Shown here piece by piece: positions 1-9,689 of a stretch of 64,000 bases of DNA. The stretch is from NCBI GenBank assembly GCA_963930655.1, contig OZ005607.1, positions 11,424,874 through 11,488,873 of the forward strand. The letters run 5' to 3'. The translations under genes were made by a program, and so were the position numbers. Origin of the DNA: Myrica gale (lineage: Eukaryota > Streptophyta > Magnoliopsida > Fagales > Myricaceae). Every line of letters starts with the position of its first letter. Positions within the stretch are counted from its first letter, which is position 1. The notes below the pieces were generated by a model. It was not told where the DNA came from. It saw only the letters and a program-made list of their open reading frames with translations, and did not search any database.

Positions 1-431
1 TTGTGATATCTAGGGGGGAAACACAGCAATTGCATACGCTAAACCCAAGCCTCCGCTGAGTGTTCTGACCCCATTCTTACTCCCATGTTATTATAGCTTA
101 TTTCTTTTGTAGCTTTAATAGCTATAAAGGTAGTGTCTAATTCAGCTCTGGAACTTGCTTGAATCAACCGAGCATCCTGTGATCCTGATGCTTGGAATAC
201 CCACAATTTACATGGTTTTCTACCTTCATGTGATCATGGCAGTGAATAGAGCTGTTGATTCAAGTTTATCTTTGGTGAATTAATCAGAGAGAACTTGTTT
301 GCCTGGACCCAAAGAAAAGCTCTAGTACTTAATTTTAGTTTTTTTTTTGTCAGATTGCAAAGCGAGATGAGTAAATATCCACAGGCCCACGTACACGAAT
401 TTCCCATTTACCTCGAGCTGGGCTTTAGCTC

Positions 432-760
432 CACGTGACGTGAACCCACCAATGTCCAAACTCCACCAGGGGGAAGGCCTGCCCAAATCGCGTCTGGATG
501 TGCTATCGATCTAAGCATTACACAGCCAGCAGTAACCATGCTGCTGTCTGCTGGCGTGTTCGGCTCTGGTTAAAGATTGTTGCAGGAAAAGGAGCTTTAA
601 GTTGCTCTGTGTATCTGCAGCTATACGACAAGCACTGCCTTAACAGTCCCCTGTTTTTCATTTCTTTCCCAGCAGCTGTTGCTTTCCATCTCCTTCTGCC
701 CCTTGTTTCCTCGACTCTCTCTCTCTCAGAAACCAACCCCCGGTTCACCCGTATAAATGC
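432..760 (+). promoter_or_regulatory. Probable promoter with G-box and TATA box
   Basis: CACGTG at 432-437 is a perfect G-box core, and GTATAAATGC at 751-760 looks like a TATA box about 60 bases before the first good ATG. A CT-rich tract (about 655-727) lies between them. Both motifs are kept in copy B, which supports a promoter, but no transcript evidence is available. Confidence 0.45.
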
Positions 761-819
761 CTGTTTCTGTTTGCCGAATCCCTGGTATAAGCATCCTGTA
801 TCCATAGAAAGAGAGGGAC

Positions 820-1005
820 ATGGAGATTATGAATGGGTTGTTGGGGAAGTTGGGTCGCCAGTGCTATGCAGTGTTGTGCTTGGGAGTGCTACTTGTGTCT
901 ATATCCATAGCTCACTATGTCGGTACTGCGGAGCCAAGCTCATGCCCTCGGGAGGGAACAAAAAGTCGCCTTCGTGCTATGCAGGGTTCAAGCCAAAACT
1001 ACTGA
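820..1005 (+). CDS. Possible short secreted peptide (61 aa), unrecognised
   Basis: The ATG follows the TATA-like box by about 60 bases and a GA-rich leader. The 61-residue product has a positively charged start, a hydrophobic run at about residues 14-31 that could be a signal peptide, and a short polar tail with one cysteine in SSCPREG. I do not recognise a family. In copy B (33704 onward) the same frame carries a stop, so that copy cannot make the peptide. A longer overlapping frame (498-1115) crosses the promoter and TATA box and is less likely to be translated. The gene could also be a first exon, or a non-coding transcript. Confidence 0.3.
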   Translation: MEIMNGLLGKLGRQCYAVLCLGVLLVSISIAHYVGTAEPSSCPREGTKSRLRAMQGSSQNY

Positions 1006-1040
1006 CTACTGAACTACCCACCGGTCTCATCAAGCTCATG

Positions 1041-1970
1041 GGGCCTGAAGAAAAAATCTCAGCCTACGTAAGGCTTCAATCAGAGAGCTTGTTTGGGTCA
1101 AGAAGAGTAGCGTAGATTTTTCATCTTTTCATCGTCATCCCTTTCTCTGTTTTTCTTTTGGGGAATAACCCTGTAACTTTTTGCTCTCATGGTTAAAGTC
1201 GACGTTACTCACGCTTTGGCTTTTAAGTTTCTCTGCAAATTTCTTGAGAAAATATAAATTGGGTAATATGTTACGGTCGTCTAAGCTCAGTTGGGTGATC
1301 ACAGATTTCCCATGGGGAATATCTCAGATACAAATTCTGATCACCTGCAACCAAGGAATAATGAACAAACAATGCCTCGGAAAAATGATTAACTCAGTTG
1401 GGTGATCACAGGTTTCCGTCTTGGTGTTTTTAGAGGCAAACGATCTGGAGTCCGGATAAGCTCTTACTCAACGAATAGATCAGGGCTAGAAATAACAGTG
1501 TCTAAATAGATCAGTTGCTTTCCTAGCTAGTTGATCGTTTACGACCCCCTTTTTCCGCTGAAACCATGATCACTGTATTACTCAAAACTGAAAATCTGAA
1601 AAAGAAGTCAAAATTTATGATATTGAAGACATTCAGGTTCAATTGAGGCAAAATTTTTGATATTGAAGACATTCAGGTTCAATTGAGGCAAAATTGTTGA
1701 AGTTCACTTCTTTAATTAGAAGAGAAAAAGAAAAAGATTTCTCACATTGTTCAATTTTCTTAAAATAGAAAACAGAGAATTCTTTAGTTTTTTAAAGAAA
1801 AAACAAAAGACAAAAATCCTTACTTGTAGCCGGAAGAAAATTGTGTTTACATCCATAAAGCGGCACATACGACCATCAAATCGTCAAGTACCATATCAAG
1901 AAAGATTTCGTTAACAGTGTCATTGTCCTACCCTTATTTAAATCGAAACATAATTATATGGTGTAAAGCC
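1041..1970. other. Intergenic; short direct repeats only
   Basis: No gene is supported here. A 25-base sequence containing TTGGGTGATCACAG occurs at 1286-1310 and again at 1393-1417. A 40-base unit is tandemly repeated at 1611-1690 with the start of a third copy after it. The rest is AT-rich. Confidence 0.6.
1611..1700. repeat. Tandem repeat, 40-bp unit, two copies plus a partial
   Basis: Units begin at 1611 and 1651, and a third truncated unit begins at 1691. The core GATATTGAAGACATTCAGG is identical in both full copies; only one base near the unit start differs. Confidence 0.9.
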
Positions 1971-1984
1971 TCCCAAAGTTAGTT

Positions 1985-2509
1985 ATTTTTTTTCCCCGTA
2001 AAAAAACCCCATTCATTCAAAAAACAAAACTTAATGTAGCAAATAAACAACATCACACAACAGAATATAAAGCGGAACCGAACCGGGAACAAGAAAATCA
2101 GAGAACTGGGCACGAGCTGCCCACTAGGCCAACAAATGTGCCTGCTGATTGAGTCTCCGCGGGACCTAATGGATTGCCCAAGCAGATTGGCCTTTAAAAG
2201 CAGCACGAATAGAACACACCAGCTCTTTGATCTTCCAGCATGGAACACGAAAGGGGTGAGAAATATCCTGACAAAGAAGCATGGAGTCTGATTCAAAAAT
2301 CACCGAGGTCCAACCATTAGAAGCAGCATGCTCAACTGCACGTGCAACAACTATTGCTTCGCCCAACAAAGGATTCATAGCCCTGATACGCTCTGTGTAA
2401 GCATTACAGAGGGAGCTAGAAGAGTCTCTACAAGAGACGGCTATGTACGATCCATTTTGACGTATGACGATTTCAAAATTCATCTTCATCCATCCTGGAG
2501 GAGGAGGGG
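1985..2509 (-). mobile_element. 5'-truncated LINE (L1-type) with 14-bp target-site duplication
   Basis: TCCCAAAGTTAGTT lies at 1971-1984 and again, identically, at 2510-2523. Between them, on the minus strand, is an RNase H-like domain of the type found at the 3' end of plant LINEs: a WMKMNFE strand, PLLGEA and a VIFESDS motif, followed by decayed coding sequence. A poly(T) run at the left edge (about 1985-1993) is the poly(A) tail on the minus strand. A long exact TSD, a poly(A) end and 5' truncation are the signature of target-primed reverse transcription. The insertion is about 525 bp and not functional. Confidence 0.9.
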
Positions 2510-2523
2510 TCCCAAAGTTAGTT

Positions 2524-2934
2524 CGCTTTGCTAAGGTTTGAACCCCTCGATAGAATGAAATAACCCCTCGATGGATTATATATATAATCCATTTTTCGTT
2601 CATTTAAACCATAGAATCTAGCTAAATTGTGAAAAGTGAGACTTTTTATAATTTGAGGGGCAGTGTCACGAAATGATCTGTCTTACCCCGAGCTTTTGTT
2701 TAACATAACACGCATATTGTCTGTAAAAACTAGTTTGAGTTTAGTAGTGTATTAGGGGGTAATTAGTGAATAAGTATATTGATTTATTGCTAATTTAGAG
2801 ATTAATTAGTACTTGATGTATTAGTGTTAAAACCTTGATTATGACCTGATTAAGTGAGAATTGGAGTTCGCAAGTAACTGAGTTTTTATTTATATGAGTT
2901 ACTTATTATCCTGTATTGTTTTAGATTGGTGGTG
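2524..2934. other. Non-coding, AT-rich; probably 5' part of a CACTA element
   Basis: No ORF of note. The stretch directly precedes the CACTA transposase start at 2935 and is probably its leader, but I could not find the terminal inverted repeat. Confidence 0.3.
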
Positions 2935-3783
2935 ATGGATAAGAGTTAGGTTTGCGAGAAAAATCGATTTGGTGAAAAGTATGAGGAGGGGGTCCATGGG
3001 TTTGTTGATATGCCTGCTTGTGTAGATTCTGGGAGTCAGATAAGATGTCCATGTTTCAAGTGCAGAAATGTTGTGTTTCAAGTGTTGAATAAAATAAAAG
3101 ATCAACTTATGAGTGTTTCACGGGGAGGGTATTCAACTTGCTTCAAATATGAGTCAAGATTCCAATGTGAGCGTACCATATAGTAATGAGAATTTAGAGG
3201 GAGATAACTTTGATGGGATGGAGGGAATGTTAACCGATGTTCGTGCGAGGTTAGAAGGTGGGGCGACAGGGGTTGAAACGAAGAATCCAAATATCAGGGA
3301 AACCCCCACTTCGGAACCTGATGTCTTCGACACCATTTGATAAGTTATGGGAAGAGACAGAACTTGAACTGTATTCTGGATGTAGCAAGTTTAGAAAATG
3401 GTCATTTACCGTCCAGTTGTTGCATGTGAAGTTAGAGAATAAGTTGTCAGTTAAGGCATTTGATATGGTGTTAGAGTTGATTAAGGAGGCATTGCCAGTG
3501 GTGGAGACGTTACCGAGATCGTATTACGAGGAAAAACAACTGGGAAAGGGTCTTGGATTTAGTTATGATAAAATACTTGCATTTCAGAACGATTGTGTGT
3601 TGTTTTGGAAGGAAAACAGTGAGTTAGACAGATGTCCAGTATGTGAGGTGTCTCGGTGGAAATTCAAAGATGACTTACGCAATCGAATTCCCTGGAAAGT
3701 GTTGCTTCACTTCCCTTTAATCCCTAGACTTAAATGTTAGTTTACCACAAAAGATGTAACTCCTGACATGATAAAAATGATCA
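2935..3783 (+). pseudogene. CACTA (En/Spm) transposase, N-terminal part, broken
   Basis: Reading from the ATG at 2935 gives the plant transposase-associated domain (MDKS, then RCPCFKCRN, a Cys cluster) and, after a frameshift, the start of the TNP2 transposase region: ELYSGCSKF, LIKEALPVVETLP and the zinc-ribbon-like DRCPVCEVSRW, then HFPLIPRL. These are standard landmarks of plant CACTA TNPD-type transposases. An in-frame stop follows MDKS and the frame changes near 3330. The coding sequence is cut off at 3784 by a copia LTR. The next part of a CACTA transposase appears at about 5691. Confidence 0.85.
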
Positions 3784-4940
3784 TGTAAGTTGGTATTATT
3801 TCCACGGGCAAACTAATATTTTTATAATTGTAATTTTGATTTTAGAACGTATATAGTAACTTGGTTTGTCTATGAAGATTATGGAAGCCAAAAGAATGTG
3901 GTAGAAGCTGCTGGAAGAGTGCTGATTGCGTCTGGAAAGTTTGAGATTGGTTGCAGAGTAATTGGACGGTTTTCTGTTGGTAGAGTTAGCCTAAGGTTAG
4001 CCTGGCGGGATTTTAACATATTTCGAATTAAAATTCTAAAAATTCGTCCAAACCTCTAAATGACTTCGTTTTACCTTTATACCTTTACTAAAACAGTATA
4101 CAAACCTTTCCTTAAGTGTTTGCCTCATTATGTAGAGCATTGAATATCCTTGCTTCCAAAAATCCTCTCTAGACGAAATTCCCTGTTTTTCTCTCCTTAT
4201 GCGAAAATGACGATCAATTCGTATCTGATTGTGAGAGATTGATTTCTTCCCTCTGGTGGATGGTTGTAATAGTAGGAGATTGTTGTTAAAGAAGCTTTCC
4301 ATTCCTACTTGGTTTTCTACAAGACTGAATTACCAAGATTGATGATTCTTGAGGGTTTCTCAAGAATAGTTGCTGCTGAAGATTTCAGAAGTGTAAAAGC
4401 CGACGAGTTCGTTGGTTTCTATTGAAGAACAACACCGGAGTTACTGGTTGTCACATATGAGCTGGGCACTAACCAAAGAAGGAAGATTGAGTGACTTTTC
4501 GAAGAGTGGGGGATCTTGAAGTGAATGAGTTTTTGCTTAGATCACCATCTTGTAAAGTCTGGATGTTCTTAGTTGCTGGAAAATCATATTGTGTTAGACT
4601 TTGTGTTGCTGGAAAATATCTATAGTATATGGTTTATCATTGCTGGAAAATCTGCTATGTTCTTGGTTTTATAGTTGTTGTAAAATTTATATTATATTGA
4701 TTTAGAGTTGCTGTAAAATCCATAAAACAGGGTGTTTAAGTTGTTGTCCAGTTAATATTGCAATAAAGAATTGGTGCTTTAAAATTTACTATGTTTGTTT
4801 ATTTTACAGATCTTTAGTTGTTGAATGATTGAAAAAATTAGTTGAGCTATTTTTCTGTGCATAGAAAGAAAATGTTGATTAATTTTTAAATACCTATTCA
4901 CCTCCCCTCTAGGTATATTTCGGGTCCAAACGTAGTTTCA
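3784..4940 (+). repeat. Ty1/copia long terminal repeat (5' LTR)
   Basis: The repeat starts TGTAAGTTGG and ends CA, and the next bases are a spacer of two and then TGGTATCAGA (4943-4952), the classic primer-binding site matching the initiator methionine tRNA. A related LTR lies at 41484-42725. Length is about 1.16 kb. It interrupts CACTA transposase coding sequence. Confidence 0.85.
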
Positions 4941-4942
4941 AT

Positions 4943-5690
4943 TGGTATCAGAGGCTAATAACACTCATTGACCTTTAGTTGTTGTTATGGAAAAGAGTCA
5001 ATCATTGTTTGTTCCTCCCTATTTTGATGGGAATAACTATGCCTGTTGGAAGGTTAGGATGAGGGCTTTCTTGAAGTCCTTGGATGAACGAGTATGACAC
5101 TCAGTTGAAAAATGATGGTCTAGACCTATGACTAGTGCTAGTGTTAGTTAAACCGAAAATATCCCTACTGGTCCTAAATGCTTAGGGAGATTTTAGAGTT
5201 TACACATGAGGGTACAAAGATAGTAAAGAATTCAAAGCTTCAAATGCTTACTACAAGGTTTGAAGAAATTCGGATGAAAGATTATGAGACATTTCATGAG
5301 TTTTATGGAAAACTCAATGACATTGTTAATTCGACCTATAACCTATGAGAAAGAATTTCCAAAACTAGAGTTTTAAGAAAAGTTTTAAGATCTCTAACAG
5401 AAAAATTTAGAGGTAAAGTCACTGCTATAGAGGAGAGCAAAGACTTAGAGGAAATTAAAATCGAAGAACTCGTAGGTTCCTTACAAACTTATGAAGTTTC
5501 GTTACCTCAAACAATAAGGTCTAAGTCTAAGACTTAGAGAAAAGACCTATGAATGTTCTGATGTTTCTATGTATGATGATGACATTGCCTTATTTGTTAG
5601 GAGATTTAGAAAAAAATTCAAATTTAAAAAAGGAAATAAGTGGAAGAAACCACCTCCATCTTCTTAAAAGGGATATAAGGGAAATCTTGT
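4943..5690 (+). pseudogene. Copia primer-binding site and truncated gag
   Basis: After the primer-binding site, an ATG at 4987 begins a copia-type Gag: FVPPYFDGNNYACWKVRM matches the usual N-terminal core (F-x-G-x-N-Y-x-x-W). Several stops and frameshifts follow. A basic region with KKFKFKKGNKWKK near 5605-5645 marks the late part of Gag. Protease, integrase, reverse transcriptase and the 3' LTR are absent, so this is a fragment that cannot move on its own. The right-hand junction with CACTA sequence falls near 5690. Confidence 0.75.
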
Positions 5691-5889
5691 TGGAGAGACT
5701 ATCTTTGGTAAAGCATCAGAGAAGAATATGAAAAAGAAGAAACTGTCGTTGAAACGTTTGAAATGGACGAAGAAGAGCATCTTGTTCCAACTGTCGAATT
5801 GGAGTACGTTAGGGTTACGACATAACTCGGACGTGATGGACATCAAAAAGAACATATGTGACAACGTCATTGCGACAGTAATGACTGAT
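5691..5889 (+). pseudogene. CACTA transposase, middle fragment
   Basis: The frame reads FGKASEKN, LKWTKKSILFQL and LRHNSDVMDIKKNICDNV. This is the conserved block usually seen as WxKKSIFFELxYWxxLxLRHNLDVMHIEKNICDN in plant CACTA transposases. It stops abruptly at about 5885, where sequence related to a plant SNARE gene begins. It may be part of the same element as 2935-3783, with the intervening transposase lost. Confidence 0.8.
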
Positions 5890-6424
5890 TCTGAAGTATT
5901 TTGCGATGCCACAACAATGGATTTCAGAAGTTGGAGAAGGTTAAAGACTCTAATAGGCAGAGTAGGTGGTTGGAAGAGCTTACAGAAAAAATGTGCGATT
6001 GTGTGGATTAAATGCCACCTCCTCCCCTCTTAGACAGGTCATTAGCCGAACTCCATACGGGTGGTTGAGTTGTATTTACCTATAAAATAAATTCTTTTCC
6101 TTTCCGTGTCTTTTTGTCAAACTTTATCTTCTTTGTTAGAAAGACAAATTCGGCTTTTCTTTTCAGGCTTAACAAAGACTTTGATAGAGAAGTGAAGGAT
6201 CTGGAGAGTAGAAATGATCCGGGCACTAACAAGATGCTAAATGAGAAAAAACAGTCAATGGTGGGTTGTTATCTTAATTTCTTTGGAACCTTTGATATTC
6301 TAAATGTTTGCTAAAATTCGGTTTTGCGCATTGCTTGTCTATTACAAAATTCGACATGCACTTAATGATGTTCATCTTTTGTGCAGATCAAAGAGTTGAA
6401 TTCTTATGTTGCTCCTAAAAAGCA
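5890..6424 (+). pseudogene. Captured fragment of a NPSN11-like plant SNARE gene (three exons with introns)
   Basis: Three pieces match the N-terminal half of novel plant SNARE (NPSN11-type) proteins. Exon a (about 5890-6010) encodes NGFQKLEKVKDSNRQSR and LEELTEKM. Exon b (6167-6260) encodes DFDREVKDLESRNDP, then MLNEKKQSM. Exon c (6387-6424) encodes IKELNSYVAPKKQ. Exon b is bounded by TTTTCAG and GTGGGT, exon c by GTGCAG and GTAAGT, so the introns are still present and the copy came from genomic DNA rather than mRNA. Exon a ends in a stop after a decayed stretch, and the SNARE motif and membrane anchor are missing. The fragment lies between CACTA transposase sequence and a CACTA terminal region, which suggests transduplication by the transposon. 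Confidence 0.85.
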
Positions 6425-6646
6425 GTAAGTTTATATTAATCCAAATATACGGCTTTGCAGTTCTGAAAGGAGCAAAAGATAATTCCATGCATCTACAGGA
6501 CATCTAACCACATCTTTTCTTTATGTTTGGGTTTTTCTACTTTTGTGGTTTCCTCTGTCCCAAATGAGCATCACATCTTTCTGTTTTATGTGTGCCTGTT
6601 TACAGTTAACTATAAAGTTAAAGGAATAAAGTTTTCACTTTTCCAT

Positions 6647-7480
6647 ACTTCGCTCATTTCAACTAGTTTAAATGCGCAAAATGAACATATTCACTTAGCC
6701 AAAATAAATAATTTCTTTCACTGTTATATTATGAATTTATTTTTAAACCACAATGAGATATAGAGTGGGTCAAATGTACTGAGCTTCTTAAAATTTGTGC
6801 TTTCTCAACTATACAGCAATATCAATGCATTATGCTTCTTAAAAATTTTGCTTTCTCGACCAATATACATAATTGGGGCCAGTGTGCTATTGTAGATAGT
6901 CGTGTAATGGACTCCATATACACTACTTCGCTCATTTCAACTAGTTTAAATGCGCAAAATGAACATATTCACTTAGCCAAAATAAATAATTTCTTTCACT
7001 GTTATATTATGAATTTATTTTTAAACCACAATGAGATATAGAGTGGGTCAAATGTACTGAGCTTCTTACAATTTGTGCTTTCTCAACTATACAGCAATAT
7101 CAATGCATTATGCTTCTTAAAAATTTTGCTTTCTCGACCAATATACATAATTGGGGCCAGTGTGCTATTGTAGATAGTCGTGTAATGGACTCCATATACA
7201 CTACTTCGCTCATTTCAACTAGTTTAAATGCGCAAAATGAACATATTCACTTAGCCAAAATAAATAATTTCTTTCACTGTTATATTATGAATTTATTTTT
7301 AAACCACAATGAGATATAGAGTGGGTCAAATGTACTGAGCTTCTTACAATTTGTGCTTTCTCAACTATACAGCAATATCAACGCATTATGCTTCTTAAAA
7401 ATTTTGCTTTCTCGACCAAGATACATAATTGGGGCCAGTGTGCTATTGTAGATAGTCCTGTAATGGACTCCATATACACT
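6647..7480 (+). repeat. Three tandem copies of a 278-bp unit
   Basis: Units begin at 6647, 6925 and 7203, each with ACTTCGCTCATTTCAACTAG, and the array ends at 7480 with CATATACACT. The copies are almost identical (a few substitutions, mostly in the third), which indicates recent amplification. The short ORFs that recur every 278 bases are a by-product. The array lies just downstream of the captured SNARE exons. Confidence 0.95.
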
Positions 7481-7859
7481 GCTAGCCTCTTCACAGCTTC
7501 CGTAGTTGGCAAAAGCATTATTCTAAGTTGCAATCAGATTTTATCAGAGCCATTGGCAGGAAAACCATTATTTTTTGTACGCCTAGGAAAAAAATGAGGA
7601 AAAATTGCAACAAAGACTTACTCAATGTTCTCTTTACCTAGAGGTTGGTGCAGTCAATTTATTGATTATTCATATGTTTCCATGGCCAGTCCATATAATG
7701 CAAAGTGTGCCATACATCTACATTATTTATATGTTTCCATGGACAACAACGGTTTTCTATTTCTCATGTGATATTTGTTTTCAAGTACAGGAATTCAAGA
7801 GGACGTTGATATGTGAAAGGAGGAAGATTTTAATTGGCCCTTGCTTATGGTGTTGTATT
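7481..7859. other. Unassigned, probably inside the CACTA element
   Basis: Between the tandem array and the CACTA terminal region I see no recognisable gene. A short direct repeat built on TATGTTTCCATGG occurs at about 7673 and 7730. Confidence 0.4.
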
Positions 7860-8632
7860 TGAATATTATAGTTGGTCCTTGCTTATTGTTAGTTTCTACT
7901 AAAAACTTGTTACTTTTTATATTACTTATACAGATTCTTGTGTTTGTTGTAAAACATTATTAATCAATAATGAAATATATTTTGTTTTATTATCCATTTT
8001 TTTAAGTTTTAACATCCAATGAATTATGGTTATTAAAATAAATTTGCATTACCGATTAAAAAATCATGTATAGGAAAATATAGGAAAAATCAGGAGAAAC
8101 GCCAGCGTTTTTACAAACACTGCTAAAAAACTGTTGCTATAAGTAGGGAAAATGCCAGCGTTTTTAAAAACGCCGCTAAAAAAATGTTGTGTATCAGAAG
8201 AAGGCCAATGTTTTTACAAACGCTGCTAAAAACAGTGAAACGCCAGCGTTTTTAAAAACGCTGTTGTAAATCAGGAGAAACGCCAGCATTTTTACAAACG
8301 ATGCTAAAAAACTGCTGCTATAAGTAGGGAAAATGTCAGCGTTTTTAAAAACGCTGCTAAAAAACTGTTGCTATAAGCAGGGAAACGTCATCGCTTTTTT
8401 AAAACGCCACTAAAAAACCATTATCGTAAGCTGGAGAATTACCAGCGGTTAGAAAACGTCACTAAGAGACCGCTGTTATAAGGTAGAGAATCACAAGTGT
8501 TTTTGAAAAACGTTGTTGAAGACATTTCCAGACGGAGAAATGATAGCGGTCGGAAAAAGCCTGTAAAAAATCGCATTTTTTGGGCTTTTGCCAGCGGTTT
8601 TCCGACCGCAGTTGTAGCCTGTATTTTTTGTA
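7860..8632. mobile_element. CACTA 3' terminal region with subterminal repeats
   Basis: From about 8095 a motif of the form GCCAGCGTTTTTAAAAACGC with variants is repeated many times in both orientations, the usual transposase-binding subterminal array of CACTA elements. The end reads TTTTTTGTAATG; its reverse complement CATTACAAAAAATA resembles the CACTACAAGAAA-type terminal repeat with one change. The non-repeated part (7860-8090) is shared with the element at 52259-52990. The left end was not found. Confidence 0.75.
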
Positions 8633-9276
8633 ATGATAGGAATAAATTAAGATCTGAAATTTTTCAACCCACGAATATCAACCTATTTTTATTTGCCGTA
8701 AAAGGTTAGATCAATACAAATATTCTTCATAATTTATCATATGTTGGTAAGAAAAGAAAATAACCTTAGAAAACATGCAAGGTTAAGGTATTGGCAAAAA
8801 GTTTGTTTGGCGTCAATATTTAGGTATTGGATCTACTATAAACTTAAATGCGCCACAAACTAGTAGGGTTTTATGAATATGACAAAGAAACAATGTTCAA
8901 CATTTTGCAGTGAATGGAAATAATTCGATCATACTAAACCTTCTATCACTGGTGGAAAGAAAATGTAGAAAATTTGTGAAAGTAGAAAGTTTGATATTTT
9001 GCCAATTTCATGCAATTTTTTCAACGGGGACAAGAAGGAAGGAGGTGAGAGAAACGGAGTAGTTAGGAACTCCTTACCAAATTCAAAACTAGATCGATCG
9101 AGCTCATGGATTCTGCTTAAAGTTGACATCAGAGTGCACCTGGATATGATCTTCATAACATTTGAGTAAACAGATCGCACGACCTCTCAATTCTGTTTCT
9201 ATCTGGCAATCAACTAAGCACCGTTCCATGGTAAAATATATTGGGTCGTCAAGAGGACCCAACTGAGTCATGCAAA
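8633..9276. other. Intergenic, no gene seen
   Basis: Only short, unconvincing ORFs are present in about 640 bases of AT-rich sequence. This may include the 3' flank of the minus-strand ORF at 9277-9549. Confidence 0.5.
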
Positions 9277-9549
9277 TTAATGGACAAATCCGTCAAAAAC
9301 ACAGAGATCATAAAGAAAGTGGCGTAATGGCCATCTTGGCACATGTGCACAAGCTAGTTCCACTTGGTTGGTGAGACAAACAGTCAATGGTCCTCGTCCT
9401 TCATGAACTTTATCAAGCTCAGCGAAATGAGGAAGCTGATCAACAGGAAATGGAGGGGGAATGGGCGCAGTGTCATTAGCTTCTACTTCAATGAGGATAA
9501 AGATAAGCAACTGCATCATCATCACCACTGTAATACGTCTACCAGCCAT
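9277..9549 (-). CDS. Hypothetical secreted protein (90 aa)
   Basis: An uninterrupted minus-strand frame starts MAGRRITVVMMMQLLIF, a good signal-peptide shape (basic n-region, hydrophobic core, likely cleavage near EVEA at about residues 21-24). The mature part has a proline cluster (PIPPPFP) and three cysteines in a 90-residue product. I do not recognise the family. It could be a small real gene, the first exon of a longer one, or a decayed copy. No repeat-element signature is visible inside it, unlike its surroundings. Confidence 0.4.
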   Translation of the reverse strand: MAGRRITVVMMMQLLIFILIEVEANDTAPIPPPFPVDQLPHFAELDKVHEGRGPLTVCLTNQVELACAHVPRWPLRHFLYDLCVFDGFVH

Positions 9550-9689
9550 TCATGATTTTCCTTCACTACAATTTTGAACCCTCCTATTCAATTGAATGAT
9601 TAGTGAAATTGATCAGAAATATAGACAGGAAGTGAAGAGAGACTGAGGGCGAGGTATTTGTTAGGATTCAAAAACACTTCAATTTCATA

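Larger units (their letters stand above)
1..1040 (+). repeat. Duplicated promoter/5'-gene region, copy A
   Basis: This segment is similar along its length to a second copy found in pieces at 27061-27552, 29088-29110 and 33602-33900. Both copies share the opening TTGTGATATCTA, a G-box (CACGTG, 432-437 here; 27213-27218 in copy B), a pyrimidine-rich stretch, a TATA-like GTATAAATGC and the sequence that follows to about 1035. Copy A holds roughly 280 extra bases (about 30-310) that copy B lacks. Copy A has no large insertion and continues left beyond the window. The spread of substitutions and small indels suggests an old duplication. Confidence 0.8.

Noticed and set aside
498..1115. 205-residue open frame across the first kilobase
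   Set aside because: It runs through the G-box promoter, the CT-rich tract and the TATA box, has no recognised domain, and would start upstream of the likely transcription start. The shorter ATG at 820 fits better.
2640..2760. LTR of a gypsy element starting at TGTCACG
   Set aside because: Only a suggestive start; no matching second LTR, primer-binding site or coding sequence nearby.
6527..7597. Series of ~69-residue ORFs repeated every 278 bases
   Set aside because: They are produced by the tandem DNA repeat; there is no family similarity and no reason to think they are translated.
8095..8632. CRISPR-like regularly spaced repeats
   Set aside because: Units vary, lie in both orientations and have irregular spacing. 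This is a plant nuclear CACTA subterminal array, and CRISPR does not occur in plant genomes.
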